The notes below the pieces were generated by a model, which did not search any database, was not told the DNA's origin, and worked only from the letters and a program-made list of their open reading frames with translations. A program made the position numbers and the translations under genes. Of a stretch of 64,000 bases of DNA, positions 25,701 to 37,939 are shown one piece after another (the stretch's first letter is position 1; the number at the start of each line of letters is the position of its first letter). Source of the stretch: Paraescarpia echinospica (Eukaryota > Annelida > Polychaeta > Sabellida > Siboglinidae); the NCBI GenBank assembly GCA_020002185.1, contig CM034535.1, positions 71,148,612-71,212,611 of the forward strand. Direction: 5' to 3'.

Positions 25701-28700
25701 CATGCGTGCATATGGGCGTATGCTTACGAGTGCATGTGTGTGTTGGGTGCATGCGTGTGTGCGAGGGGAGTGCGTGCGTGTGTGCGCGCGTTCACATGCG
25801 TACATACGTACGTACGTATATATATATGTATGTTCGTATGCATGCAGTAGACATTAAGTCAAACGCCGCCGCCAGTGAAGATAGCAACGGTGACAACTAC
25901 AGCTTCGACGCAGAAGAAGATAATGATGACGACGAGACTTTGAGTACGACGTCATTGTGTGACGATAATGATGACGACGAGACTTCGAGTACGACGTCAT
26001 TGTGTGACGATAATGATGACGACGAGACTTCGAGTACGACGTCATTGTGTGACGATAATGATGACGACGAGACTTCGAGTACGACGTCATTGTGTGACGA
26101 TAATGATGACGACGAGACTTCGAGTACGACGTCATTGTGTGACGATAATGATGACGACGAGACTTCGAGTACGACGTCATTGTGTGACGATAATGATGAC
26201 GACGAGACTTCGAGTACGACGTCATTGTGTGACGATAATGATGACGACGAGACTTCGAGTACGACGTCATTGTGTGACGATAATGATGACGACGAGACTT
26301 CGAGTACGACGTCATTGTGTGACGATAATGATGACGACGAGACTTCGAGTACGACGTCATTGTGTGACGATAATGATGACGACGAGACTTCGAGTACGAC
26401 GTCATTGTGTGAAGATAATAATGACGACGAGACATCGAGTACGACGTCATTGTGTGACGATGATGACACCAATTGACGAAGATGACGGACGGCAACGACG
26501 ACAGCGACGGCAACGGCGACGACAGGAAGTCACACAGAGAGACAATATTGACAAAACTGACGGCGTTGTCTACCTCGAGTGAACTTCGGACATCAACATT
26601 ACACACATAATTCGTCACCCGCTGTCACGATGTCAATGCGAACGCCCGTATTGACACTTGGCTAGGGCCTACGTTTAACCGTGTGAACAAGAAAGTTGGT
26701 CGTCAAGTAGGGTATAAAATTGACGCCATCCTCGCCTCAAACTTCAGGTACAAAGAGAAGAGTGGCAACAAGAACTCGCACCTACTAAAACCAATTCAGT
26801 GCTTAATCGTACGTAATATTTAATTTGCAGTTCCCGTCAGGTTCCGGTTAGATGTTCAGCTTACCACATTATATTACCATAATAATTATTTTATACTAGC
26901 ATATGCGTGGTGTTGAACCAGGTGTAGAAGTGCACCCTCGTTGACATATCTAGCCATACATAATCACAGCATGGTTTATGATATGTCCATGGAACACGTA
27001 TCGATGGGTCATCTTTGGTCAAGTTAAGAACTTCAGACATGAACTGTGACCGCCCGCCCAGGTGGTGGCGATATTTGGGCGAATGGTCCCATTGTCGTCT
27101 CGTCTACCCACGCTTTTGTACTTATTGTGCGGGAAAACGAGCCTACGCCCAGTCGCTCCAAAGAAGGCGTCTCCGTGCGTGCTATGGAATACCCACAGCA
27201 TACAATGCAATTGATGCAATTCATCTGGCATCAAAGAAAACTACAGAGATCCAACCCCCGGGATTTACACCCACGACGTTTATAATATCAAGCCTATACG
27301 AAGCAATATCCGTTTCTCTCGATATCTTTATCAATAAAGATGTTATCAAGCGCCAATAACAATCAGGCGACGCCGCTGCGGTTGTTGACAACCGCGTTAT
27401 CAACGTACGAATCCATCGTACAAGTCGAGCATTGTTCTCTAAAAGATTGCGGCAGATTTTTATAGAGCAGTTAAATACAATACCTTCTATCAGAGATCAA
27501 CGTCGCGTATTGCAATCGAAAATATATCTACGACGAAGCATTGTGTCTCTTTAACATCCATTGTGTCTGATTAGAGGACATTGTATTTGATTAAACTTCG
27601 TGTATAGCTAAACACAAGTTATACAAGTTCACGACGTGCATTGGCGTGTCCAGACGTTGGCATCAGGGCGCGACGGAGGTCGTCTCCATCGCCACACTGT
27701 GAGCACGCATAAAAGGACGGAGATCGGTTTAGAGGGAGCGCGCTGAAAACGTACGAACGATGTCAACGCTATGGCTACACGTAGGCCATTGTATGCATTT
27801 CGTGAATGCGCCTGAGTTAATTTACATTAACTATTCAAATAAAGTCCACTGTCTCGTTGGATGATGTGGTTCTGTCTATGCGGCAACAACACAACACGAC
27901 GGCGGTATAACTGCAAGTTCATATCGCCTGGTTCACATAGGTCGTGGGTTCCCATTGGCTCCATGCCAGCAACTGAAAACAAAACAACATAAATGTACAG
28001 TAACAGAAAACGTACGTTTTATAACTCGTTATAACGCATACACGTATTCAATTCTGGCGAGGAAGCATAAAATAAAGATACACGCTGTTGATTTCGTCTC
28101 TGGATTCCTTTTAAGTGCTAAATTCACAAAGTCAGGAGATTTAAGGTTTTGACAATTAACGTCCGGTGTTTGGTTTTATTCCAACAAAAAGTAACGTTTG
28201 CTGAGTTACGTTATGATCACCATCCCTGGCCGGAACAGGCCCGCGCGCAATGGGTTATGGTACAGCTGAGGTAGTCGATATACTTGATTTGGCGTAAATG
28301 CCGATGTCAATTTGGCCCCTCGCAGTCCTCCTGGATGTCACACCCTTACATCTCGTCCTATCTAGTGCACACCACTCTGCTGTTAAAAAGCAGGATTTTG
28401 GTGTTCTGCCTCATTTGGTCGCTGCATATGATCCGCGGCTTTCTTCTTTTTCTTTGTCCTTTGAAGTTTTGCTTAAAAGCTATGTCAATGAGGCTTTTGT
28501 TTGTTGTACGGCAAACACGACCAAACCATCGGAGTCTTCTGTCTGATGACATCTGAGATGGAGTCTGGGGTATAGTCGAGGGAAGCCGTATGATAGCGTG
28601 ACTTGCTGTGTGTTTCAGCCGAGAGGAAGACGTCGCTGGGGAAAGATTGGCACCCAGGCTGCCTGAAGTGCACGAAATGCAACAAGACCCTCACTCCCGG

Positions 28701-28806
28701 CGGACATGCAGAGGTATATACACACGCACGCCCGCACGCACGTACATGCGCGCACACAAGCACGCATACCCGCACTCACATGCGCAGTCGCGCGCATGCG
28801 CGTACG

Positions 28807-28841
<35 letters not shown>

Positions 28842-30891
28842 CGCAGTGACGAACAGAGAATATTATTGTCGGATCTATTACGCGATGTTTGCCACATGAG
28901 ACACGTTTACTAAAATGGCTGCGCAAACTTGAGCCGATTAGATGTTCCGTCGCAATTTTCGTTGAAATTCTTTTTCCAAAATCTTGTTTACTTTGCTGCA
29001 AAAAGGTACGTTTTTTTAAGCTAGAACTGTATGCCGGAAAGGTTTATTTGGTAGATATATGCTTCCTAGTAATTTAATATAACACGGTTGCTAAGACGAA
29101 GCTTGCCGGAGATCGTACAGTGTAATTACGATTGTGACGTCAGACATTGATTCCGCCAATTATCAGGTTGATCAGTTGTGATGTCATGCTGGGACCCGTG
29201 GAATGTTGTAAATGAACCTTCAGAGCTGTTATTAGGGGACGTTGTCAAAAACGTTTACCTTTTGTAACAAAGGATTTAAGTGGGTCCGGAAGCGAGGTTA
29301 TCGCCCGGCTTATCCATGGTACACGACTCCCGCAAGTATGTGTAATTGTTGGAATAAATGAAAGGTGATATCGACTAGGCATGGCGTAGGCATTCATTAC
29401 GTCACAGGAACGACGAAAATGCAGTAATTAGTTTCTTCAATTAACCGGTGTCATTCTCTCCCTCACTCGTCCTTTAACTGGACATAACATAACATAGCAT
29501 TTGCCTGGCAATGGTTAGATTTCTAGTCACACTTGTATTTTAGAACAAAACTTTATTTGATAGAATTGTTTGCTGACTTATGTTATTATTTGTCCAACGA
29601 AAGTCTTCGATCGTTGTGATAAGACAACAAAGGAACTTTAAGTGCAGCAATGTACACTAAATACACAGTCAAATTTCACACTATGATAGTAAATATATTA
29701 AGCACAGAGACGGACGTACACTTCATAGACCAACGTTTAATCTAAAGAACACACAGTTCAGCCACCCCCTCAGTTGCCTACTTGCAGTTCTAAACAAAAT
29801 ACACCCATGTAGAATTGTAATATGGCGTACTAATAACGTGCCTTATTCTTAACAGCATGAAGGCAATCCCTACTGCAACAAGCCCTGCTACGCGGCCGAG
29901 TTTGGTCCCAAAGGTAAGGTTATATTCGATTTATGTTTCCTTATAGTCCTATATACCTACCGTGCACCCACGTAGGTCTCCAACAAAGAATATTAAAACA
30001 TAGTGTGCATGGATCTTTCGGAGTAATTACATATAGATACTCAATCGACTTTTTTTAGAATACGTGATGCTAACTTTTTTAAAGGGCGTGCAAATATAGA
30101 AATAAAGATAACAACCAAATGTTTAGACTGGAGACAGTCTCGCTTAACCGACTCTCGGTCGGCTGTGTGACTTCTCCAGGAAGGGAGTCTGATTTCAAAG
30201 ACGTATTGTGACTGCTCACTGCCATCAAATGGCACCACTAATTCACTGGTCTACGTCAACAATAATTATTAATGTTTATATCTTACGTATGTTTTCAATA
30301 AAAAAATTAAGTCACGAAATAGCTACATGTATACAAAATAAAAAGTAGGATATGAAAAAAATTGCATTGTGCGATGCGCCGCGTAATGACTAAGCGGGTG
30401 ATATGGTAGATAAACTAACAATGACAAAAATTAATTTTGGTTTATTTTATTGTGTAATTTGTTTCAATCGAATTTAAACGTTGAATAATATCGAAAGCAT
30501 AGTGTTACCTAATAAAAGTAAAGCCGCCTAGCGGATAACAATGCAAAGCGTTTAATATCCCAGGCTGTACGGAGGGACGAGTGCTGCCATCTCACGGTGT
30601 CTGGATAATCGAGGCTAAACCGGAGGCCGATTATGCTTCACAACAGTGGGTCCATATGGCGACCATCTGCTACGAGAACTTTTAGTGGCGTCATGAGGCG
30701 TGATTTATCCGTATCTCCACTTCATTCAGCAGATGGCGCCACTTTTTAAGGGACCGACGGTGGCGCACTTACATTTATGTGGGCGTTAAATAATATCCGG
30801 ATGACGTTTCTGCGGGTGCGCGTATCTAGGGGAATGCATTTAGTACCAGCTACGACTGTCGCGTTTTCATTTATCCGGGCGTTATGTATGT

Positions 30892-30925
<34 letters not shown>

Positions 30926-31403
30926 TTACATATATGTCTATATATATATACATAAATTATAAAATGTTTGCTTCCCACAGTCATAAACAATTTCTGTCGT
31001 AAAACAGTTTCCTCTCCACGTACACGTCATGTGACATACTCTTATACTTCGTCACAAATCTGAAACAGCAAACTATAATTATGTACTCTAACTATAACGA
31101 TCGTATTACGACAACAAATGAAACATATTTAACTACTGGATATTATTTATCACTATGTGATCTACTGGTGCCAAATATTACGCCTTACATAATGACAGAA
31201 CCATCACCCGGATAAAATGTAACGCCCGGATAAATGTAAGCGCGACAACGGCGTGAATGTTGATAATGTCAACACAGTAATACTGGATAGTTTTATTATG
31301 TGTGTTATTCACAGTGTTAATGTATTGTTTAATTTGCTTCATTGTTTGCGTTTATCCAGGATTCGGACATGGCGGTACAGAAAGTCACACGTTCCAAAAA
31401 TGA
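22741..31403 (+). CDS. CRIP1: Cysteine-rich intestinal protein-like, single LIM domain, complete, four exons
   Basis: Exons 22741-22780, 28619-28713, 29856-29913 and 31360-31403 join in frame to 78 residues; human CRIP1 has 77. The protein starts [13 protein letters not shown], continues [13 protein letters not shown] and [20 protein letters not shown], and ends ESHTFQK. All eight zinc ligands are present: C4, C7, H25, C28 for the first zinc and C31, C34, C52, C56 for the second. The C-terminal GPKGFGHGG turn is typical of the family. CRIP proteins are small cytosolic/nuclear LIM adaptors with no enzyme activity. The start is fixed by the family N-terminus and a good context (acaaacATGcc). 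Introns are 5838, 1142 and 1446 bp, all GT-AG. No defect seen. CRIP1 versus another CRIP paralogue cannot be decided. Confidence 0.95.
24403..24520. repeat. GA-rich polypurine tract
   Basis: About 115 bp of G/A with gagagaggg units in CRIP intron 1. Simple sequence. Confidence 0.85.
25626..25830. repeat. TG/TGCG alternating tract in CRIP intron 1
   Basis: About 200 bp of TG, TGCG and CGTA alternation, ending in a short TATATA run, directly before the 45-bp array. It is purine-pyrimidine alternating throughout and so prone to Z-DNA. Confidence 0.85.
25916..26455. repeat. 45-bp minisatellite, 12 copies, in CRIP intron 1
   Basis: Twelve units of exactly 45 bp (gacgataatgatgacgacga, then gacttcgagtacgacgtcat, then tgtgt). 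The first and last units are slightly diverged and a partial unit follows. Because 45 is divisible by three, an ORF (+ 25628-26476) spans it with a 15-residue repeat, [15 protein letters not shown]. Other frames are also open, so coding is not established. Each unit carries an ATF/CREB-like acgacgtcat. Confidence 0.95.
26456..28269. other. CRIP intron 1 remainder, no recognised feature
   Basis: Mixed-composition sequence with short ORFs on both strands (for example + 27015-27359). No known motif found in any of them, and no repeats other than short A/T runs. Confidence 0.45.
28270..28552 (-). pseudogene. LINE C-terminal ORF relic in CRIP intron 1
   Basis: The minus strand from 28552 reads [12 protein letters not shown], then [18 protein letters not shown] and a hydrophobic tail. 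This is the RRLRWFGHVxRM ... GRPRxxWxDQ arrangement near the C-terminus of many LINE ORF2 proteins. Text resembling the following TRTARG block appears after frame changes towards 28270. No RT core. It ends about 65 bp before CRIP exon 2. Confidence 0.72.
28619..28713 (+). CDS. CRIP1: CRIP exon 2
   Basis: Acceptor gtgtttcag, donor gtatat. Encodes [17 protein letters not shown] and [11 protein letters not shown] with ligands H25, C28, C31 and C34. Confidence 0.95.
28719..28842. repeat. CA/CG-alternating tract in CRIP intron 2
   Basis: About 120 bp of ACAC and GCACGC alternation, ending in a pure (CA)n run, starting just after the exon 2 donor. Confidence 0.9.
29856..29913 (+). CDS. CRIP1: CRIP exon 3
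   Basis: Acceptor cttaacag, donor gtaagg. Encodes [19 protein letters not shown], with the final two zinc ligands C52 and C56, and one base of a Gly codon. Confidence 0.95.
30897..30955. repeat. (TA)n microsatellite in CRIP intron 3
   Basis: About 55 bp of TA repeats interrupted by ttaca and gtc. Confidence 0.9.
31360..31403 (+). CDS. CRIP1: CRIP exon 4
   Basis: Acceptor tttatccag. Encodes [14 protein letters not shown] followed by TGA at 31401-31403. Matches the GFGRGGAESHTFK-type ending of the family. Confidence 0.94.
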
Positions 31404-32890
31404 AGCCTTCTCAGCACGTAGACTGTCACTAGTATAGCAGTATCCGGCAGCCACTACTACTTATGTTTGTGAAGGTGCCGAAGTTCCATCCATTTACACT
31501 GCGACTGCGTATATTTTAGATCATAATTAATACCACAGCTAACTTGGAGAGTGTAGTTGAAACACAGATTAGATGATGTCATGTAATGCATAGCAGGCCT
31601 ATTATTTTGCTAAACTTTCATTACGAAAGGTAAATGTGATTTTGAAGGAAATGCTATCCGTGTTGTCAGCAGATAATGAATGTTGTCTATGATATTGCGT
31701 TTACTGACGCAATACTCGCACATTTGGCGTTATTTACGTTATCGGTGTTACCATTTAGAAAGAGACGTAACATCCTGGATCCGCCCGTGGAATTGTATGT
31801 TTGGTATGTTCGAACGAGAGAACCAGCAACATTTATGATGTCATAAAAGTAAAGTGGTTCATGCATGTTATTACGAAGTGTCGTGTTTTTGCTTAATGTT
31901 TTGCTGTTGACGAGGATCTCCAGAATGTTGCAACAGTTCTTGACGTGGAGCGCATTTCATGCGACTCTCCACGTACAAATGGATGTAAACAACTAATGTA
32001 AATCTTCTCAAAAGTACCTTCAACCTAACCCAAATCTTAATCGTAAACTTCAACCTAACCCTAAACATATCCATAAACATAAACCCTTTGGCACACCAAA
32101 CCGACCATTTGTACGTTGAGAGTTAGCAGGAAGCTGTCTCCTTTTGATGTCGCTACCGTTACTACTGCTGCAGCAGCAGATTATGCGACATCTACCGACT
32201 ATGACGTCAATAAGTCCCAATATGGCGACATGAAGTCACTGAATGTGTGTTTACAAACAAAATTACCGTTTTCTGATTCCAATTAAGACCAACGTGGCTA
32301 TTCGAAGTCAGTGAGTTCATGCTTACAAACATAATTATGTTGTCTGGTGCCAATTAAATCCAATGTGGCGACCTAAAATGAGTGAATTTCTTTCCGTAAT
32401 GTTCTGAGTATATCAGTTCAGTCCCTTTGTTTATGTGGGAAAAGTCATAGATGTGTTTACCAGATTTGTTTGATAAATTAACAAGGTGTACATCGTTCCT
32501 GTCATGCTCGACCATGTTAAACCATTTTGCACTTCGATCAAAGTGCAATTTTGCATGAAACAAACAAAACTGGCTTTGCCATAGGGACCACCTGAGTTGC
32601 TCGTGCCTTCTCGCCAATCCAGATTGGTGAATATCGACAACAACTATAGGTCTGTTACAATTTAGTGCTATCTACCTTTTGCCTCACCCGAACTTCAGGA
32701 ACGAAGAGGAAAGCGTCGCCAGCAAGACATTTCGAACACTTAACACAGTGAGGCCACTCGCGAATTCTAAGGTGTCTCATAAGTTCCAAAACATGCAGCT
32801 TAGGATTGGTTCAAGCCACCATTTTGCCCTTCAAGGTATGATGTGAGTCGTGAGGTAATGCTAACATTTCCAATCAGACAACAAATTAAA
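31404..32890 (+). other. CRIP 3' flank; end of transcript not located
   Basis: No AATAAA in the first kilobase. The nearest candidates are ATTAAA near 32353 and AATAAA at 33323-33328, the latter beyond a SINE, so the 3' UTR length is uncertain. No coding or repeat feature seen. Confidence 0.4.
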
Positions 32891-33180
32891 AGGTAAATGA
32901 TTATATAGTGCAATATCCATTCCTTGGGACTGTTCAACGCGCATTACACTTTACTTCTAGGCTTCTTTGGAAAGCATTCAGCCATTTTGCAATTAATGAG
33001 CGAAGACTATTCGTACACAAGTATCCAGCAAGGTACTCATTCATACAGCTCTGTGAACTGGAACGACGTACGTAGAATTAATTAACTTTCCCAAAGTTCG
33101 ACACGGCAGCACAGGAATCCAACCCAGATTCTCTCGATTGAGAGTCCGATGCTCTAGGCACTGCGCCACAGCACTCTATC
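32891..33180 (-). mobile_element. tRNA-derived SINE copy 1
   Basis: Minus-strand order: tRNA-like head with box B-like sequence (aggaatccaaccca on the + strand is its complement), then a core with cccaaagttcgacacggcag, catacagctctgtgaactgg and ttgcaattaatg, then a 3' end with gcgcattacac and tatatagtgca on the + strand. It matches the copies at 34.6, 43.5 and 55.8 kb in order. Confidence 0.75.
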
Positions 33181-34615
33181 AGTATAATCACGATATGTAT
33201 GCAACGTTGCACTAAATATACTGGAAAAGGAGACAGGCCTCATGCAATTTGCCCTACCCACGGTGAATTCTCAGGATGTGATTATTGGTTCGCCATAGTG
33301 TTTTGTTCATGACAATGTGAACAATAAAATGGACAGCTTAGCATGATTTTAATAACATGGCATTGTTATCAAGACCCATCGCACTGCCCTGGTGTTCTAA
33401 CATCCACAATTGCGTCGATGTGCATTAGTATAAATTTCACTCGTTAGGCGGTGCTACTGGTGCGTGTTTTTGCGAGACGTCGCGAAGACCAAACCACCAT
33501 CTACAAAAAACGTATCCGAAGCGTAAAAAACTACAAATCCGTGGACTTATGCCACCACCCATAAGAACGAATTTTTTTTTTTATTCGGCTACGTGCAGCA
33601 ATATCCGTCGAGATTTGATCGGGTTTCACCTCCCCGGTGCTACGTGCCTGTAAGAGCGCCCCACACACCGCGTGAGAACCGACAGTGAGTGTTTGCGCTC
33701 TCTTGCGTTGATCGGTGCAAGTTCTCCGCAACCGCTGCTTGTGTAAACTTCCCTGCACTGACAGCGGCCCTCCTCAAGTGGCGGTATAACCAGTCGCAGG
33801 TTCTCAAAACAACCGGGCGCCGAAACCTTCACGAAAAAGCAGCCCATAAGCGTCACGTGATCGCTCCCTGTAGCACTTAGCCGGCTTCTGACTCGGCGTA
33901 TGTTGACAGCGAAATGTCAACAGTAGACACGTCAGTGGCAAACACAACATGCCACTGTTTTCGCAGAAAACATGCATACACAAAAATCGTCGTCACCCGT
34001 GAATAAGACCTATTTACAGTCGCTGGCTTTATGGACAGGTCAAGCTTGCTTGATTGCATATCAACCAAACCAAACCGTGTGTTAGTAGGCATCGAAAAGT
34101 TGTGATAACACCCACTATCTACGTAATTTTTCCACTGACTTAGACCCATTTGTGGAGCGACAAACCACAGCAGTTGCCATCAGTACATACATTTCATCTT
34201 AAATTCCGCCGAACATTTAATTTCTGCAGTCACCCATTTCGGTTTGCTATAAATATTGCCAGGTAAAGCTATTGTAACGCTACAGTCAATAACTCCAAGT
34301 AACTACCTATGAGTACTTATTAATACAACGCCAGGTGTTAGGTGAGAGGCGAATGGTTCAAGGAAGCGAATGAACCTAGAAAGAGGCGAGTGAACCTCGT
34401 AACTTGGGAGGAGAGACTGCCAAACTGCCCCGATAGTTAGCTTGTAAATGTATAGATAAACCCAAACAAAACAAAACTATGCTTGCAATGGCACATACAG
34501 TATAGTTATACTATGCCATATGTGTCGGCACTTGCAATAATTTTGTTCCGTTTTCGCGTTTCACAATTCGCCGTATTTTTGGTGGACCACAATGCTACCG
34601 GACACTGTTAATATA
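33181..34615. other. Unassigned sequence with CpG-rich patch
   Basis: A GC- and CpG-richer stretch at about 33460-33900 has short overlapping ORFs on both strands, none recognised. The remainder is AT-rich with no feature seen. Confidence 0.4.
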
Positions 34616-34912
34616 AAGGTAAATTGCGATATTATACGGCGCTGTATGCAGTCCTTAGGACTATTCAAAGCGCTTTACACGTCATCGGTGCCTGGCAGAT
34701 CTGTTCAATCGAATGCAATCTCGACTTCTCTGGGAAACATTAAGACACGTTGCAATTAATGCAAAGTATTCGTGTTACCCATCTACCGCCGTTTATAGCC
34801 ATGTACTAATTTACACAGCTGAGTGAAATGAGCAACGTGGAGTAAAATAACTTGTCTAAGGTTTGAAAAGGCAACTAGAGGATTCGAACCCGGGATTTCT
34901 TAATTGAGAGAT
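34616..34912 (-). mobile_element. tRNA-derived SINE copy 2
   Basis: Shares with the other copies agtccttaggactattcaaa, gcgctttacac, the ttgcaattaatg core block, ttacacagctgagtgaa and ggattcgaacccgggat (complement of a box B). It ends within the tRNA-like head. Confidence 0.78.
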
Positions 34913-35033
34913 GTGTTGTATTTTCGACGTATACAAAACCGCTTTATTTCAGTTAAATACTAACCAAGAAGTATTCACATTTGAATGTGAAATATAACGC
35001 TTTCATTGGATGATTTAATGGTCTGTCAAATTC

Positions 35034-35498
35034 TAGGGCCGGAACGATACACTACTTCGCGAAACGATACGTATCGCGATACAGAGGTCACGATACGATC
35101 GTATCGCGATACAGACTACATTGACTAGAATGGTACAATAACAGTAAAACACTCGTTTATTTATTGTGAACGACTGAAACGAATCAGTAGTACAAGTGCA
35201 TTGTTTCAAACTCAGCAGCAGCCTGTTGCACTCGCAGTCTTGGATATCACTCCAGCTTGCTATTTGCTTTAATGAACAGCAACATGTCCACATTGTGTGC
35301 ATATCATATGTTGTCGATACACAGACAGTTGTGGTTTGCGCCGGACGATTATTGCTTCACAAAGGTGGCGCGAATACTGTTTTGCCCACCACTATCGTGT
35401 ATCGCAGCGTATCGCGATACGGATATTGTGTATCGTGTACCGTACTGTGCGGTGTGTATCGCGATACACAGGTGCACCAGTGTATCGTTCCGGTCCTA
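35034..35498. mobile_element. hAT-like MITE, 465 bp, with 8-bp target-site duplication
   Basis: Begins tagggccggaacgatacact and ends agtgtatcgttccggtccta, inverted repeats with one mismatch in 20. It is flanked on both sides by the direct repeat tcaaattc (35026-35033 and 35499-35506). Eight-bp duplications and TAGGG-type ends fit the hAT superfamily. Several tatcgcgatac palindromes occur within about 90 bp of each end, like subterminal transposase-binding repeats. No transposase is encoded; ORFs crossing it are not family-like. Confidence 0.9.
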
Positions 35499-35506
35499 TC
35501 AAATTC

Positions 35507-36180
35507 CCATTTTTTGTCGGTTAATAGTATATACTATGGCAATGGAGATAAACGCATGTTAGTTCATATGTATATGCAGCAACTGTACGTTGCACGATTA
35601 AAAATCAAGAAAATTAGGGGCATTATAATTACCAGAAACAAAACTAGCCGCATTTTTGTAAACCAACGTAAACCTAAATCATTGTAGAAAGGTGTATGGG
35701 GTCTACATTCCTTTTAAGTAAAGATGCTGATTCATTTGAATCGACTATCTCCATAGTACCTCCATATTTTGTCTGCACCAACGTACGCAAATGCCTACGT
35801 CATCACATTGTCAGTGAATGTGACAAATTGTGGTCATAAACGCCGGCCATTTGCAATTCAATAAATCGAAGCGAGCGGCTTCCGGTGAATATAAATTTCC
35901 CGGATGTATCGGAGGCAATCCTGGGTGATTGTAAACTAGGACAAAGATCAATTCCACGTGTGTTCGGGTGGGTCCACGCGGTTGGGGCCACCCGGGGAGG
36001 GGGGTAATATGATATCACAACTGGTTCACAAATATTTCTTCTACTTGGCCGTATACACATAATACGCATAAATAAATATGCCTATACCTAAATCATGATA
36101 TCTATGTAAATCAATAAGTTGACAATAAGAAGTAAATAAATCATATTTTCCAGACAGGGCCGGTGACCCTTATTTAATAA
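35507..36180. other. Intergenic sequence, nothing recognised
   Basis: No coding or repeat feature identified between the MITE and the CGCACG tract. Confidence 0.45.
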
Positions 36181-36235
36181 ACGCACGCACGCGCACGCAC
36201 GCACGCGCACGCACGCGCACGCACACACATACACA
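36181..36235. repeat. CGCACG-type tandem repeat
   Basis: About 50 bp of cgcacgcacgcg alternation ending in a short CA run. Confidence 0.9.
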
Positions 36236-36985
36236 GTAATATTTTCTCTGTATATCTCTAAAGTTTCTTAATATAAAGATGCATAAATATGAATTTCTAC
36301 CGTATTTGTGATGAAAACCGTAATGTCACGTGACGTCGTTCGTTCGTTGAACACAGACAATATGTTCAATACATTGAGTGCTAATTTAAAATCGTAGCTT
36401 ATCCCCGCCAACACAAATTTCGGTCGGCCCTGTTAAATGCGCGGATTGTTCGTTTTAGATAACCCAGCGCCAAGCTCAAACTGGGGCCTAGAACCACGCC
36501 TATTTGTCTGGCACGATAGAGTTCACGTGTCGTGATTGCCGACGTTAATAATCGCGAGCATACTGAACTAACCTCTCTGCACATTTACTTACACCGCACG
36601 CTACCCAGTCGAGCATATTCATCGCAATCGCGTTGCACAATCAACCTTGATGACAGGCGCAATAAATCGACACTTTCGGCTGCTGTGGTTCGTAGAAAGC
36701 GCCAATAGAAGGAAGTCAGTCGTGTGCATAATACATTTTATTAAATCTACGCAATCGCACAAAGAACGCTTTCGTTGCTGATGAACAACCGGCGCCAGGA
36801 AAACCAATGCACACATGTTTTAAGAGTAAAATGCCCTAGGTGGCGCAGTCGTATGCCTGTTATGGCTAAATAATGATAATGGTAGTACAGATGACGGTGA
36901 TTACGATAATGATGGTGACCATAACAACGTAATAATAATAATAATGATAATATACGTATCCTTATCATTAACGTGATGACCATCA
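36236..36985. other. Intergenic sequence, nothing recognised
   Basis: Short minus-strand ORFs (36399-36584, 36619-36816) have no recognised motif. Confidence 0.4.
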
Positions 36986-37001
36986 ACTACTACTACTACT
37001 A

Positions 37002-37043
<42 letters not shown>
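36986..37043. repeat. (TAC)n followed by 13 CTG triplets
   Basis: TAC repeats at about 36988-37001 run through attactg into 13 uninterrupted CTG triplets (37005-37043). Confidence 0.92.
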
Positions 37044-37044
<1 letters not shown>

Positions 37045-37492
37045 CGTTGCCGCGGCTATAACACTACGCCACTATACACAAAATACATGTTCTGTCGCCT
37101 TTGTGGGTGCCACCCTCACACCTTGACACCGACATGAATGACAACTGTCCCGGGTGTTCCGGCTGGCGTGGGTGCCCGCGGTAGGTCGACACCACGGAGA
37201 CGAAGCATATGTTTCCTGCGCGCGAATTAGAACCATTTAACACATCTCGAGTGAGACCACCCTACACGTGTCCCCCCATCAACCTGATATCACAGATTCG
37301 TGAAATCACCGCCGAATCGCCACTACACGAAGCTGCCGATTCAGCAATCTGTTGATGACGTCACGTTGTCCCGATGCGCTCATGAGGAAAATCCAACATT
37401 AAACAGTATCCGTTGTTAATTTTAAGGGTCATTTTTGTTAAATGCAAAAAGCCATTTCACAGAGGGCATTAATTCCGCGACACACTGGCGGA

Positions 37493-37787
37493 AGTAAGAT
37501 AGAAAGACCAGAGGACATGAGGTCACATGAGTAAAGGAGCAGTGTAAATTAGAGATAAGAAAGTTCTCATTCTCACAAAGGACCCTAAATGAATGAAACA
37601 TATTATCTCCTGATTGTGTTGGTGCTAGTAGCGTGACTATGTTTAAAAATAAAATCGACACATACCTTAAAAGGGCGGGATACACGTATATAAAAGTATT
37701 GGACTCTCGATAAGCCAAAATGCTTCCTTGTCCACCTGCCATCTAGAGTTCATTTTCTGGATGGCAATCTTGTTAAATCTTGTTAAA
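37493..37787 (+). mobile_element. LINE family A, 3'-end copy on + strand
   Basis: Reverse-oriented version of the 6.2, 20.0 and 45.2 kb 3' ends: tattggactctcgataagcc, cttgtccacctgccatctag, ggatggcaat, then two units of the CTTGTTAAAT-type tail. The coding remnant (IERPEDMRSHE) is frameshifted. Similarity fades left of about 37490. Confidence 0.85.
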
Positions 37788-37939
37788 TGTCCCGTTGGCG
37801 AGCCCTGGTGTTGGCAGTTGTTAATATACAAAGTCAGTGTTAATGAGCGAAATCGATTTTAAAGAGTAATACTGGACTTATGTGCACACAAGATTGTTAG
37901 AGAAACGGTCCCCACTCCCTAGTGAAGTTGTAACGGACG

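Noticed and set aside
25628..26476. 282-codon acidic repeat protein as a real gene
   Set aside because: Several overlapping frames on both strands are equally open, the 5' part is TG-repeat translation, and no splice or start context supports it. Kept only as a finding.
27015..27359. 114-codon ORF with Arg-rich N-terminus
   Set aside because: Overlapping frames on both strands and no family resemblance.
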